Shown one piece after another: positions 41,501-51,619 of a stretch of 55,477 bases of DNA (the first letter of the stretch is position 1; each line of letters opens with the position of its first letter). The notes beneath the pieces were generated by a model. That model was not told the DNA's origin. It searched no databases and was given only the letters and a program-made list of their open reading frames with translations. Source of the stretch: an uncultured Myxococcaceae bacterium (GTDB lineage Bacteria > Myxococcota_A > Polyangia > Polyangiales > Ga0077539); assembly GCA_945952225.1 (NCBI GenBank), contig CAMFHP010000047.1, positions 1 through 55,477 on the forward strand, written 5' to 3'. A program made the position numbers and the translations under genes.

Positions 41501-43849
41501 TCAGCCCGCGGCGCGGTGCGGAGCGGGCGAGGTCTCGTTCGCGATGAGCGTGGTCACGCCCTCCAGGTCGCCGCTGCGGAGCATCACGGCGATCTGCTCG
41601 AAGAGCTCGGGCTTCATCGCACCGGCGCCGCGTCCGTGTGCGTTCCGCACCACCGCGACGGTGTAGCGGTCCATCTGGTCTTTGAGCACGCGCATCTGGC
41701 GGTTGAGCTCCTCGGCGGCGGCGGCCACCTCGGTGCTCTGCTGACTCGCGCCCTGCGTCCCTTCGCTCACCTGCTGCACCGCCGCGGCCACCGTCGAGAG
41801 CGCCAGCGATTGCTCGTCGCTCGCGGTGCTCACCTCGGCCACGAGGTCCACCACCTTCTCGACGTTGTGCGTGATCTCCTGGAGCGCCTCGCGCGTCGAC
41901 TGCGCGATGCGCACGCCCTCGCCGACCTTGTTCACCGAGTCGGCGATGAGGTCCGTGGTCTCCTTGGCGGCGCGCGCGCTGCGTTCGGCGAGGCTGCGCA
42001 CCTCCTGGGCCACCACCGCGAAGCCGCGTCCGTGGCGTCCTGCGCGGGCGGCTTCGACGGCGGCGTTGAGCGCGAGGAGGTTGGTCTGGAACGCGATCTC
42101 GTCGATCACCTTGATGATCTTCGCGATCTGCTGCGCCGACGTGTGGATCGCCCCCATCGCGGCGTTCATCTCGGTCATGCGCGCGTCGCCGCTGCGGGCC
42201 GCGGTGGCCGTCTGCGACACGAGCTGGTTCGCCATCGCCGCGCTCTGCGCGTTGGTCTGCACGCCCGCCGACACCTTGCGGAGCTGATCCGTCGCCGACT
42301 CGACACCCTGGCTGAGCTGCCCCGCGCCGTCGGACATGAGCTGGCTCGTGGAGCCGAGCTGCACCGCGGCCTCGCTCACCTGCTGCGTCGCGATCTTCAC
42401 CGTGCGCACCATCTCCGAGACCACGTCGAGGAGGCGGTTGAGGTTGTCGGCCATGCGGCGCATCGGGCCCGTGAGCTCCGTCGCGTCGAGGCGCTTCGTG
42501 AGGTCGCCCTCCACCGCGCTCCCAATGGTGCGATCCACACCGAGGAGCGCCTCCTTCTCGACGTGCACGTCTTTGATCGCGCCGGTGAGGTGCGTGGGCG
42601 TGCCGTCATTGCGACGCTCCGCCGTGCCCGTCGCGCGGAACCAGCGCCATCCGCCGTCGGCCGTGCGGAAGCGACACTCGCCGTCGAAGGCCGCCACGCG
42701 CCCGGTGCGGTCGTCGGCGTGCGCCGCCATCTGACGGAGCAGCCCGTCGCGGTCGTCGGGGTGCATGAACTCCGTGAGCGCGTTCACGTCGGTGCGCAGC
42801 CGCGACGTGTCGGTGTGCCCGAGGAGCTTCGCGAACTGCGTCGAGTACCAGACCGTGTTGCGCGGCGAGAGTGACTCGCCGTTGCGCACGGTGATCTCCC
42901 ACACGCCGAAGCCCGAGGCGCGGGTCACGGCGTCGGCGCGGCGCAGCGAGGTGGTGAGGTCCGCGGCGTCTCGTTCCGCGGTGAGGTGCGCGTCGGTCAC
43001 GTCGCTCGCGAGCTTGATCACCCGCACGATGCGTCCCTCGCCGTCGGGCAGCGGGATGTACGAGCCGTTGAGCCAGCGGTCGACGCCGCCCTTCGCCATG
43101 CGGTGGATCTCCGCCGTGAAGGCCCGGCCCGCGCGGAGCCCCTCCCAGAGGTCCGCGTACTCCTTCGTGTCGGCGAAGCCCGGCGGCGCGAACATGCGGT
43201 GGTGCTTCCCGATCACCTCGTCGCGCGCGTAGCCCATCACCCGAAGAAACGCGTCGTTCGCCGCGAGGATGGTCCCGTCGGGCGTGAACTCGATGGAGGC
43301 AAACGCGTTGCGCATCGCGTCCATCTCGCCCGTCGCGCGGCGCAGGGTCGATGCGAGCTCGGCGGCGTCGCGCTCGGCGGCGCGGTGCGCGGCGGTCACA
43401 TCGCTCGCGAGCTTCACCACGCGCGTGACCACACCGCGCGCGTCGCACATGGGCACGTACGAGCCCGTGAGCCAGCGGTCGGCGCCGCCCTTCGCCACGC
43501 GGTGGATCTCGCCGCTGAAGGGCTCGCCCGCCCGGAGGCGCTTCCAGAACGCGCCGTACTCCGACGAGGCCGCGTAGGCGGGCGTGACGAAGGTGCGATG
43601 GTGACGGCCCACCACCTCGTCGCGCGTGTAGCCCATCACCTGGAGGAAGGCGTCGTTCGCGTCGACCACCGTGCCGTCGGGCGTGAACTCGATGTACGCG
43701 AAGGCCTCGCGAAAGGCCGCCAGCGCATCGTCGCCGTGCGCCGCGCGTCGCGGCGGAACCTTCGGCGGCGGTGCCTTGGGCGGCGTCGCGGTGGACTTCG
43801 TGCGGGCGGTAGACTTCGACGACGGCTTCGCGGCGGGACGGGTGCTCAT
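41501..43849 (-). CDS. Soluble PAS chemoreceptor A with basic N-terminal tail
   Basis: Methyl-accepting chemotaxis-type protein, 782 residues, with no TM segment and no signal peptide, hence cytoplasmic. A tail (1-40) rich in Lys, Arg, Pro, Ser and Thr precedes two 133-residue PAS modules (GRHHRTF and GKHHRMF types), one PAS_3/PAC domain (about 305-435), a HAMP-like linker and an MCP signalling domain. The hairpin is at about 590-630 ([18 protein letters not shown]). The last 45 residues include [14 protein letters not shown], shared with the other three receptors. There is no CheR pentapeptide. The start at ATG 43849 has GGAG 8 nt upstream; the frame is open further but not protein-like. Confidence 0.92.
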   Translation of the reverse strand: MSTRPAAKPSSKSTARTKSTATPPKAPPPKVPPRRAAHGDDALAAFREAFAYIEFTPDGTVVDANDAFLQVMGYTRDEVVGRHHRTFVTPAYAASSEYGAFWKRLRAGEPFSGEIHRVAKGGADRWLTGSYVPMCDARGVVTRVVKLASDVTAAHRAAERDAAELASTLRRATGEMDAMRNAFASIEFTPDGTILAANDAFLRVMGYARDEVIGKHHRMFAPPGFADTKEYADLWEGLRAGRAFTAEIHRMAKGGVDRWLNGSYIPLPDGEGRIVRVIKLASDVTDAHLTAERDAADLTTSLRRADAVTRASGFGVWEITVRNGESLSPRNTVWYSTQFAKLLGHTDTSRLRTDVNALTEFMHPDDRDGLLRQMAAHADDRTGRVAAFDGECRFRTADGGWRWFRATGTAERRNDGTPTHLTGAIKDVHVEKEALLGVDRTIGSAVEGDLTKRLDATELTGPMRRMADNLNRLLDVVSEMVRTVKIATQQVSEAAVQLGSTSQLMSDGAGQLSQGVESATDQLRKVSAGVQTNAQSAAMANQLVSQTATAARSGDARMTEMNAAMGAIHTSAQQIAKIIKVIDEIAFQTNLLALNAAVEAARAGRHGRGFAVVAQEVRSLAERSARAAKETTDLIADSVNKVGEGVRIAQSTREALQEITHNVEKVVDLVAEVSTASDEQSLALSTVAAAVQQVSEGTQGASQQSTEVAAAAEELNRQMRVLKDQMDRYTVAVVRNAHGRGAGAMKPELFEQIAVMLRSGDLEGVTTLIANETSPAPHRAAG

Positions 43850-43857
43850 GCGGGACG

Positions 43858-43861
43858 CTCC
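43858..43861 (-). promoter_or_regulatory. Shine-Dalgarno GGAG deciding the receptor A start
   Basis: GGAG lies 8 nt before ATG 43849 on the minus strand. It confirms that translation begins at the basic tail and not at the ATG near 43993. Confidence 0.6.
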
Positions 43862-44199
43862 AGAGGGGTGCTGGCTGAAAGCGGAGCGGCGCACACGCGC
43901 GCGAGCGCTCCGCGGTGAGATGGGTGTGGACGCCCGGCGCGAGGGCGCCATCACGCGCATCCCCCGGAGGATCGCGTGGGCGTCACAGGTCACCGTCGTG
44001 ATGGGGCACAGTGCACGTGTGGGGCCGAAGCACCACGGTCGCTTTGCGTGAAGACTCAGGCAGATGGCGGCCGGGGAACGGCGATCTGGCAGGAATGCCG
44101 AGCGTCAACGCGCCGTCGATGGACCGCCCTCGCGCGTCGGAATTGTGGCGCTGTGACAGACGTGCACGGGGCGAGGGGGAGGAACGTCGTGCGCGCCGG
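43862..44199. other. Intergenic region between receptors A and B
   Basis: Together with the receptor A ribosome site, 350 nt without a gene. It holds a near-palindrome CACAGTGCACGTGTG (44007-44021) and a minus-strand TTGACG at about 44113 with no convincing -10. I see no ORF or RNA worth calling. Confidence 0.5.
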
Positions 44200-46044
44200 T
44201 CAGACCGCGAGGGAGAGCTCGTGGGGCGCAGGCGCGAGGAACTGCGGGAGCGCGCCATTGCGGAGGAGCGAGGCGATGTGTTCGAGCAGCTCGGGGCTCA
44301 CGTCGAGGGGAAGCGCGTCGGTGTGCTGCGCGCCCGCCGTGACCGTGTAGCGATCCATCTGGGACTGGAGGAGTTCCATCTGGCGACGGAGTTCTTCGGC
44401 GGCGGATGCCACCTCGGTGCTCTGCTGACTCGCGCCCTGCGTGCCCTCGCGCACGACCTCCACGGCCTCGGTGACCGTGCGGAGCGCCAGCGCCTGCTCC
44501 TCGCTCGCGACGCTCACCTCGCCCGCGAGGTCGACCACCTTCTCGATGTGGTGCGTGATCTCTCGCAGCGCGGCCCGCGTGGCCTCGGCGATGCGCACGC
44601 CCTCGCCGACCTTCGTCACCGAATCCGCGATGAGCGCGGTGGTCTCCTTGGCGGCGCGCGCGCTGCGCTCGGCGAGGTTGCGCACCTCCTGGGCCACCAC
44701 CGCGAAGCCGCGTCCGTGGCGTCCTGCGCGGGCGGCTTCGACGGCGGCGTTGAGCGCGAGGAGGTTGGTCTGGAACGCGATCTCGTCGATCACCTTGATG
44801 ATCTTCGCGATCTGCTGCGCCGACGTGTGGATGGCGCTCATCGCCGCGTTCATCTCGGTCATGTGCGCGTCGCCGGTGCGCGCGGCGGCCGAGGCCTGCG
44901 ACACGAGCTGGTTCGACATGGCGGCGCTCTGCGCGTTCGACTGCACGCCCGCGGAGACCTTCTGGAGCTGCTCCGTCGCGGCCTCGACGCCGTGGTCGAG
45001 ACGCTCGGAGGACTCCGACATGTTCACGCTCGCGGCGCCGAGCTGCACCGAGGCCTGGCCCACCTGCGTGGTCACGTTCTTCACCGCGCGGATCGCATCG
45101 GAGAACGAATCGAGCAGGCGGTTGAGGCTGTCGCCCATGCTCTGCAACGCGCCGGTGATGTGCTTCGTGTCGACGCGCAGCGTGAGGTCGCCGTCGACCG
45201 CACCGTCGATGGCCCGCTCCACGGAGGTGAGCGCTTCCTTCTCGGCGGTCACGTCGCGAATGGCGCCGATGATGCGCTCCGGGCGTCCGTCGGCCCCGCG
45301 CGCCACCGCGCCCGCGTTGTGGAACCACAGGTAGCGACCGTCGACCGCGCGGAGGCGGTAGTCGAACGCGAAGGTGGCGTTCGCGTGGGCGGGCGCCGCG
45401 ACCTGCGCGCCGAGCCGCGCGAAGCAGGCCTCGCGGTCGTCGGGGTGGATCATCTCGGTCATCGTCGCGGCCGTGGCCGTGAAGGTCCCATCGGCGTACC
45501 CGAGCGCGCGGGTGAACTCCGGCGCGAGCCAGAAGCTGTTCTCGGGGTGCATGAGGTCGCCGTTCACGAGGGTGAGCTCCCACGTCGCGAGGCCCGCCGC
45601 GCGCTGCACCACCGACGCGCGCAGCACCGCGACGGCCGACTCGGCGCGCTCGCGCATGAGGGCCTGCTGCGTCTCGGTCACATCGCCCGCGACCTTCACG
45701 ATCCGTTCGACGACACCCGTGGGGCCCACCGCGGGCGCGTACATGCCCTGGAGCCAGCGCTCGCTGCCGTCGCGCGCCACGCGCTGCACCTTGCCCACGA
45801 AGGGACGCCCCGCGCGGAGCGAGCGCCAGAACTCGTCGTACTCCTTCGACGCGGCGTAGGCGGCCGTGACGAACATGCGGTGGTGCTTCCCGAGCACCTC
45901 GTCGCGCGTGTAGCCCATCGTGCGCAGGAACATGTCGTTCGCGGCCTGGATGGTGCCGTCGGGGGCGAACTCGATCATCGCAAAGGCGTCGTTGATCGTG
46001 TCGCAGCCCGCGACGTCCGAAGATTCCTTCAGCAACTCGTTCAT
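44200..46044 (-). CDS. Soluble PAS chemoreceptor B
   Basis: 614-residue cytoplasmic receptor, the shortest of the four. It has one 133-residue PAS module ([20 protein letters not shown], about 15-130), one PAS_3/PAC domain (about 150-285), a HAMP-like linker and an MCP domain with the hairpin near residue 430. A tail contains MDRYTV and [18 protein letters not shown] 46044 follows AGGAG by 9 nt; the open frame continues 1.6 kb upstream but is only a shadow of receptor C. A 154-bp stretch of its hairpin region is identical to receptor A. Confidence 0.92.
   Translation of the reverse strand: MNELLKESSDVAGCDTINDAFAMIEFAPDGTIQAANDMFLRTMGYTRDEVLGKHHRMFVTAAYAASKEYDEFWRSLRAGRPFVGKVQRVARDGSERWLQGMYAPAVGPTGVVERIVKVAGDVTETQQALMRERAESAVAVLRASVVQRAAGLATWELTLVNGDLMHPENSFWLAPEFTRALGYADGTFTATAATMTEMIHPDDREACFARLGAQVAAPAHANATFAFDYRLRAVDGRYLWFHNAGAVARGADGRPERIIGAIRDVTAEKEALTSVERAIDGAVDGDLTLRVDTKHITGALQSMGDSLNRLLDSFSDAIRAVKNVTTQVGQASVQLGAASVNMSESSERLDHGVEAATEQLQKVSAGVQSNAQSAAMSNQLVSQASAAARTGDAHMTEMNAAMSAIHTSAQQIAKIIKVIDEIAFQTNLLALNAAVEAARAGRHGRGFAVVAQEVRNLAERSARAAKETTALIADSVTKVGEGVRIAEATRAALREITHHIEKVVDLAGEVSVASEEQALALRTVTEAVEVVREGTQGASQQSTEVASAAEELRRQMELLQSQMDRYTVTAGAQHTDALPLDVSPELLEHIASLLRNGALPQFLAPAPHELSLAV
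44679..44832. repeat. 154-bp block identical to receptor A (41995-42148)
   Basis: Base-for-base identity at a constant offset of 2684 bp over the MCP hairpin region, including third codon positions, while flanks and the third paralogue differ. This points to recent gene conversion or duplication. Confidence 0.9.
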
Positions 46045-46319
46045 CGCAGAGAACTCCTGCAGCGCCGTCGGTGATCGGCGCCTCTCCCGCGTGGTGGAGG
46101 CGACGTCGCGCGGCGCGTGTACGTGGATGGAGAGATGGCGGCGATCGGCTGCGTGCGCGTCGGTGCGCGACGGGCGGAACCTCTCCGCGCGTCGCACTGC
46201 GGGCACCCCGTTGGATGGGGCCGACGGTGGCGGCGTGGCAGCGGTTGCGGTGCGGCGTGTGTGGGAAGAGGAGGCGTGTGTTCGACGCTGCGGCAGCGCG
46301 CGGACGTCGTCGGAGACGC

Positions 46320-48971
46320 TCAGCCCGCGCGGGCGATGGGCGCGGAGGCGTTGTGATTGCCCTGTCCAAGCAGGTGCGCGAGGCCGCCGCTGCGCAGGAG
46401 CGTCGCGATGCGTTCGAGGGTCTCGGGCGTGATGTCCGACGCGATGGATGCGCTCGTCGCCGCGTGGAGCTCGGGCACGCTGTAGCGATCCATCTGGTCC
46501 TTGAGCACGCGCATCTGCCGCGAGAGCTGCTCGGCGGCGGAGGCCACCTCGGTGCTCTGCTGACTCGCGCCCTGCGTGCCTTCGCTGATGTCGTGCATCG
46601 CGTGGGTGACGGTCGAGAGCGCCTGCGACTGCTCCTCGCTCGCGACGCTCACCTCGCCCACGAGATCGACCACCTTCTCGACGTTGCGCGTGATCTCTCC
46701 GAGCGCGGTGCGCGTGGCCTCGGCGATGCGCACGCCCTCGCCGACCTTGCCCACCGAGTCGGCGATGAGCGCGGTGGTCTCCTTCGCCGCACGCGCGCTG
46801 CGCTCGGCGAGGCTGCGCACCTCCTGGGCGACGACAGCGAAGCCACGTCCGTGGCGTCCTGCGCGGGCCGCTTCGACGGCCGCGTTGAGCGCGAGGAGGT
46901 TGGTCTGGAACGCGATCTCGTCGATCACCTTGATGATCTTCGCGATCTGCTGCGACGAGCTGTTGATGGCGCCCATCGCGGCGTTCATCTCGGTCATGCG
47001 CGCGTCGCCGCTGCGGGCCGCGTTGGCCGTCTGCGACACGATCTGGTTGGCCATCGCCGCGCTCTGCGCGTTGGCGCGCACGCCGGTGGCGACCTTCTGA
47101 AGCTGCGAGGCGCTCTCGTCGACGCCCTGGCTCAGACGCACGGCGCCTTCGGACATGAGCTGGCTCGTGGAGCCCAGCTCGACGGCCGCCTGGCTCACCT
47201 GTTCGGTGGCGCTCTTCACGAGACGGATCGCGTCGGAGAGCGTGTCGAGGAGGCGGTTGAGGTTGTCGCCCATGCGCTGCGTGGCGCCGCGGAGGCGCTG
47301 CGTGTCGAGGCGCACCGTGAGGTCGCCGGTCACCGCGCGCTCGATGGTGTGGTCGACGGCGAGGAGCGCTTCCTTGTCGGCGGTGATGTCGCGAATGGCG
47401 CCGGTGATGCGGAAGGGCGATCCGTCGGCGCGGCGCTGCACCGTGCCCGTGTTGTGGAACCACCGCCACGTGCCATCGGGCCCGCGGAGTCGGTACTCGA
47501 ACTCGAAGGACGGGCTCTTCGGGTTGGCGATGTGGGCGCGGAGGGCGCGCGCGCGCACCTCGTGGTCGTCGGGGTGGATGATGTCGTTCACCGCCGACGC
47601 GTGCGTGGGAAAGCCCCGCCCGCCCTCGTACCCGAGGAGCTGCTTGAACTTCGGCGAGAACCAGTACTCGTTGTCGGCGTGCACGAGGGCTTGGCCCGCG
47701 AGGGTGAGCTCCCACTGCCCGATGCCCGCGGCCTCGTTGATGATGTCCGAGCGCGTGACCGAGCGCTCGACCTCGGCGCGGCTGCGATCGGCGGCGACGT
47801 GCGTGTCGGTCACGTCGTTGGCGAACTTGATGACCTTCACGATGCGCCCCTGCGCGTCGGGCATGGGCACGTACGAGCCGTTGAGCCAGCGGTCGGTGCC
47901 GCCCTTCGCCTTGCGATGGATCTCCGCGGCGTAGGGCTTCCCCGTGCGGAGCCGCGCCCAGAAGTCGGCGTAGTCCTTCGTCTCGGCGTAGCCGGGCGGC
48001 GCGAACATCCGATGGTGCTTCCCGATCACCTCATCGCGCGCGTAGCCCATCACCGCGAGGAAGGCGTCGTTCGCATAGGTGATGGTGCCGTCGGGCGTGA
48101 ACTCGATGGTGGCGAAGGCGTTGCGGAGCGCGTCGAGCTCGCGGGCCGTGCGCGTGAGCGTGTCTTGCAGGTCGGCGGCGTTGCGCTCGGCGTCGAGGTG
48201 CGAGTGCGTGACGTCGTTGGCGAACTTGATCACGCGCGTGACGCGTCCCGTGTCGTCGGGCATCGGAACGTACGAGCCGTTGAGCCAGCGCTCGTCGCCG
48301 CCCTTCGCGAGGCGGTAGATCTCCGCGGAGTACGAGCGCCCCGTGCGGAGCCGCGCCCAGAAGTCCGCGTAGTCTTCGGAGACCGCGTAGTCCTCGGGCA
48401 CGAACATGCGGTGGTGCCTGCCGATCACCTCGTCGCGCGTGTAGCCCATCACCGCGAGGAACGCGTCGTTCGCGTAGGTGATGATCCCGTCGGGCGTGAA
48501 CTCGATGGTGGCGAAGGCATCGCGGAGCGCGTCGAGCTCGCGGGCCGTGCGCGTGAGCGTCTGGCGTAGCTGCGTGGCGTCGTGCATCGCGGCGACGTGC
48601 GCGTCGGTCACGTCGGTGGCGAGCTTGATGACCTTCACCACGGCGCTGTCGGCGTTCTTGAGCGGCACGTACGCGCCGTTGAGCCAGCGGTCGGCGCCGC
48701 CCTTCGCGAGGCGGTGCACCTGCTCGGTGTGGGCCGTGCCCGCGCGCAGCTTCGCCCAGAGCGCTGCGTACGAGGGCTCTTCGGCCTGCGCGGGCGGCAT
48801 GAACATCCGGTGGTGGCGTCCGACGATCTCGTCGCGCGCGTAGCCCATCACCGCGAGGAAGCGCTCGTTGGCGTCGAGGATGGTTCCGTCGGGCGCGAAC
48901 TCGATGGTGGCGAACGCGCTCCGCATCGCGGTGAGCTCATCGGTGGTAGTCAGGTCGTGCGTCTCTGGCAT
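46320..48971 (-). CDS. Soluble PAS chemoreceptor C (three PAS modules plus PAS_3)
   Basis: 883 residues, the longest of the set, cytoplasmic. Three tandem 133-residue PAS modules (about 15-410) share [21 protein letters not shown] cores and RWLNGxYVP. A PAS_3/PAC domain (about 420-540), a HAMP-like linker and an MCP domain with its hairpin near residue 685 follow. The C-terminus holds MDRYSVPEL and [17 protein letters not shown]. The modules start exactly 399 bp apart at 48859, 48460 and 48061. ATG 48971 has GGAG 10 nt upstream. Ligand or cofactor is unknown; the PAS cores suit redox, haem or small-molecule sensing. Confidence 0.92.
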   Translation of the reverse strand: MPETHDLTTTDELTAMRSAFATIEFAPDGTILDANERFLAVMGYARDEIVGRHHRMFMPPAQAEEPSYAALWAKLRAGTAHTEQVHRLAKGGADRWLNGAYVPLKNADSAVVKVIKLATDVTDAHVAAMHDATQLRQTLTRTARELDALRDAFATIEFTPDGIITYANDAFLAVMGYTRDEVIGRHHRMFVPEDYAVSEDYADFWARLRTGRSYSAEIYRLAKGGDERWLNGSYVPMPDDTGRVTRVIKFANDVTHSHLDAERNAADLQDTLTRTARELDALRNAFATIEFTPDGTITYANDAFLAVMGYARDEVIGKHHRMFAPPGYAETKDYADFWARLRTGKPYAAEIHRKAKGGTDRWLNGSYVPMPDAQGRIVKVIKFANDVTDTHVAADRSRAEVERSVTRSDIINEAAGIGQWELTLAGQALVHADNEYWFSPKFKQLLGYEGGRGFPTHASAVNDIIHPDDHEVRARALRAHIANPKSPSFEFEYRLRGPDGTWRWFHNTGTVQRRADGSPFRITGAIRDITADKEALLAVDHTIERAVTGDLTVRLDTQRLRGATQRMGDNLNRLLDTLSDAIRLVKSATEQVSQAAVELGSTSQLMSEGAVRLSQGVDESASQLQKVATGVRANAQSAAMANQIVSQTANAARSGDARMTEMNAAMGAINSSSQQIAKIIKVIDEIAFQTNLLALNAAVEAARAGRHGRGFAVVAQEVRSLAERSARAAKETTALIADSVGKVGEGVRIAEATRTALGEITRNVEKVVDLVGEVSVASEEQSQALSTVTHAMHDISEGTQGASQQSTEVASAAEQLSRQMRVLKDQMDRYSVPELHAATSASIASDITPETLERIATLLRSGGLAHLLGQGNHNASAPIARAG
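47960..48960. repeat. Three tandem 399-bp PAS-coding repeats in receptor C
   Basis: Equivalent codons recur at 399-bp steps with strong nucleotide similarity, e.g. CGTCGGGCGTGAACTCGATG in two of the three. The same 399-bp period separates the two modules of receptors A and D. Confidence 0.85.
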
Positions 48972-49260
48972 GGGATTCGGTCTCCGTGGGAACCCGTGTG
49001 CGACGTGGTGGATCACGTTCGGATCGGCGACGCGTCCTCCGCGCGATGCGCGCGAGAAGAAGTGCATCCGTCAGGCTTCCGACACGCGGTGGGTCGCCGC
49101 GGCGGCTGGTGCAGCGACGGTGCCATCGGCCTCGTCACGCGGGGCACGGGCACTCTTCGCCACGACGTGCAGAAACGGGTGGGAGACGGGGCGCGCGGCG
49201 AGGAGAGGGCGTCGGCGCACCAACACGGTGCGCGATGACCTGCCAGCGCGATGACGGCGT

Positions 49261-51438
49261 TCAGGCGCTCTGCGCGAGGGGCGCGGCGGTGTTCGCGAGG
49301 CGCGCGAGGAGCGTCGCGTCGCTGCGGAGCATCGCGGCGATCTGTTCGAGGAGCTCGGGGCTGAGCCCTTCGAGCGCGTGGCCCGTCGCGTGGGCGATCG
49401 CGGGGAGGGTGTAGCGGGCCATCTGCGATTCGAGCACGCGCATCTGGCGTTCGAGCTGCGCGGAGGCCGCGGCGACCTCGGCGGCCTGCGCGCTCGCGTC
49501 GTCGGCGTTGCGCTGCGAGTCGATCATGAGCGCGGCGATGTCGCCGAGGGAGCGCGTCTGCTCGCCGCTCGCCTGCGTGACCTCGCCCACGAGGTCGACG
49601 ACCCTCTCGACGTTGCGGGTGATCTCGGTGAGCGCCTCGCGCGTCGACTGGGCGATGCGCACGCCCTCGCCCACGCGGCTCACCGAGGCGGCGATGAGCG
49701 TGCCCGTCTCCTTGGCGGCCTCGGCGCTGCGTTCGGCGAGCTTGCGCACCTCCTGGGCGACGACGGCGAAGCCGCGTCCGTGACGGCCTGCGCGCGCGGC
49801 TTCGACGGCGGCGTTGAGGGCGAGGAGGTTCGTCTGGATGGCGATGCTCTCGATCACCTGGATGATCTTCGCGATCTCGTTCGCCGAGCCGTGGATGGCC
49901 TCCATCGCGCTGTTCATCTCGGCCATGCGCGTGTCGCCCGCGCGCGCGGCGTCGGCGGTCTGCACCACGAGGCGGTTCGCATCGGCGGCGGAGCGCGCGT
50001 TGGCCTCGACGCCCACGGTCACCTCGCCCACGGCGGTGGTGACCTGCGTGGTGCCCTCGGTGATGCGCGTCGCGCTGTGCGACATGTCGCGGCTCGTGGC
50101 GCTGAGCTGCGTGGCGGTCTGCGCGACCTGGCTCGTGGCGTCCTTCACGTTGCGAATGGACTCGGCGAGCGTGTCGAGGAGCTCGTTGAGCCGTCCGCTG
50201 ATCACCTGCATGGCGCCCGCGCGCGCGGTGGCGTCGATGCGCTGCGTGAGGTCGCCGGTGAGGGCGCGCGCGATGAGCGACTCGATGGCGAGCAGGGTCT
50301 CCTTCTCGTCGTGGATGTCTTGAATCGCGCCCGAGAACCCGAGCACCACGCCGCCGGGGCCGCGCCGCGCCGTGCCCCGCGAGCGGAACCAGCGGTACTG
50401 CCCGTCGTGGCACCGATGGCGGTATTCGAACTCGAAGGCCGCGGTGCGGTTCGACATCGCGCCGACGAGGGCCTCGCCCACGCGCGCGTTGTCGTCGGGG
50501 TGCACCATCGCCGTGATGCTCGCGACGTCTTGCGGAAAGAGGTCGTACTCCTTCCACCCGAGGAGTCGCGCGTACTGCGGCGAGCACCAGTAGTGGTTCT
50601 GCGGGTGCGCGAGGTCGCCGTTCACGAGGTTGAGCTCCCAGAGCCCGAGGGTCGCGGCCTGGTCTGCGGCGAGGTGCGTCTGCGTGACGTCGCTCGCGAG
50701 CTTGAGCACGCGCGTCACCCGTCCCGTCTCGTCGGCGAAGGGCACGTACGCGCCCTGGAGCCAGCGGTCGAGGCCGCCCTTCGCCACGCGGTGGATCTCC
50801 GCGGTGTGCGAGCGCCCCGCGCGGAGCCCCTCCCAGAAGCGCGCGTACTCCTTCGTGTCGGCGTAGCCCGGCGGCGCGAACATGCGGTGATGTTTCCCGA
50901 CCACCTCGTCGCGGGTGTAGCCCATCACCCGCAGGAACTCGTCGTTCGCATCAACGATGGTGCCGTCGGGCGCGAACTCGATGGTCGCGAAGGCGCGGCG
51001 CAGCGCGGTGAGCTCGCGCTCGGCCTGCGTGCGTGTGCGCTCCTGCTCGGCGTCGCACTCGGCCACGCGGCGGTGCGTGTCGGTCACGTCGCTCGCGAAC
51101 TTGATGACCTTCACCACGCGCCCTTCGGCGTCGGTGAGGGGGACGTACGATCCGCTGAGCCACCGCTCGCTGCCGTCGCGTGCGACGCGGCGCACCTGCG
51201 CGCAGTGGGCCTCGCCCTCGCGGAGCGAGCGCCAGAAGCTGCGGTAGTCCTCGCTCGCGGCGAGGTCGGCGGGCACGAACATGCGGTGGTGCTTCCCGAG
51301 CACCTCGTCGCGCGTGTAGCCCATGACCGAGAGGAAGCGCTCGTTGACCTCGGTGATCACGCCGTCGGGCGTGAACTCGATGAAGGCGAAGGCGCGGCGC
51401 AGCGCATGGGGCTCGGACTCGTCGGCATCGGGGGACAT
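49261..51438 (-). CDS. Soluble PAS chemoreceptor D
   Basis: 725-residue cytoplasmic receptor: two 133-residue PAS modules (about 10-260), a PAS_3/PAC domain (about 265-390), a HAMP-like linker and an MCP domain with its hairpin near residue 540. The MCP part is the most divergent of the four: the hairpin reads [20 protein letters not shown], with Ile for Phe. The tail has MARYTL and [18 protein letters not shown] 51438 follows GGAG by 5 nt. The upstream region shares a 12-mer (CTGAAAACAAGG, plus strand) with the pilA upstream region. The hybrid kinase gene ends 181 nt upstream on the same strand. Confidence 0.92.
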   Translation of the reverse strand: MSPDADESEPHALRRAFAFIEFTPDGVITEVNERFLSVMGYTRDEVLGKHHRMFVPADLAASEDYRSFWRSLREGEAHCAQVRRVARDGSERWLSGSYVPLTDAEGRVVKVIKFASDVTDTHRRVAECDAEQERTRTQAERELTALRRAFATIEFAPDGTIVDANDEFLRVMGYTRDEVVGKHHRMFAPPGYADTKEYARFWEGLRAGRSHTAEIHRVAKGGLDRWLQGAYVPFADETGRVTRVLKLASDVTQTHLAADQAATLGLWELNLVNGDLAHPQNHYWCSPQYARLLGWKEYDLFPQDVASITAMVHPDDNARVGEALVGAMSNRTAAFEFEYRHRCHDGQYRWFRSRGTARRGPGGVVLGFSGAIQDIHDEKETLLAIESLIARALTGDLTQRIDATARAGAMQVISGRLNELLDTLAESIRNVKDATSQVAQTATQLSATSRDMSHSATRITEGTTQVTTAVGEVTVGVEANARSAADANRLVVQTADAARAGDTRMAEMNSAMEAIHGSANEIAKIIQVIESIAIQTNLLALNAAVEAARAGRHGRGFAVVAQEVRKLAERSAEAAKETGTLIAASVSRVGEGVRIAQSTREALTEITRNVERVVDLVGEVTQASGEQTRSLGDIAALMIDSQRNADDASAQAAEVAAASAQLERQMRVLESQMARYTLPAIAHATGHALEGLSPELLEQIAAMLRSDATLLARLANTAAPLAQSA

Positions 51439-51519
51439 CGGAACTCCTGCGAGAGCGATGGGAGGATGCGGACCCGCGCAGCAACGCCTGTGCCCTCTGT
51501 GTCGGGGTGCTGCAAAGGG

Positions 51520-51531
51520 CTGAAAACAAGG
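51520..51531. promoter_or_regulatory. A-rich 12-mer shared with the pilA upstream region
   Basis: CTGAAAACAAGG, 82 nt before the receptor D start, recurs exactly at 55241-55252 upstream of pilA in the same orientation. It is a possible shared regulator site in otherwise A-poor DNA. Confidence 0.35.
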
Positions 51532-51619
51532 CGGACGGACGTCGCACGCGTCAAGCGGATGACGCCGCAGGGGCGCGGGTCACGCGGGGTGGCACCCGTT
51601 CCTTGACGCTGTGGGACGG

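Noticed and set aside
46071-48569. 832-codon plus-strand ORF opposite receptor C, with similar ORFs opposite A, B and D
   Set aside because: Repeats of the PAS/MCP genes read antisense; the similarity among these ORFs is inherited from the real paralogues.
51439-51531. Sigma-54 promoter upstream of receptor D (TTTTCAGCCCTTTGCA on the minus strand)
   Set aside because: The -12 TTGC is good but the essential GG at -24 is missing.
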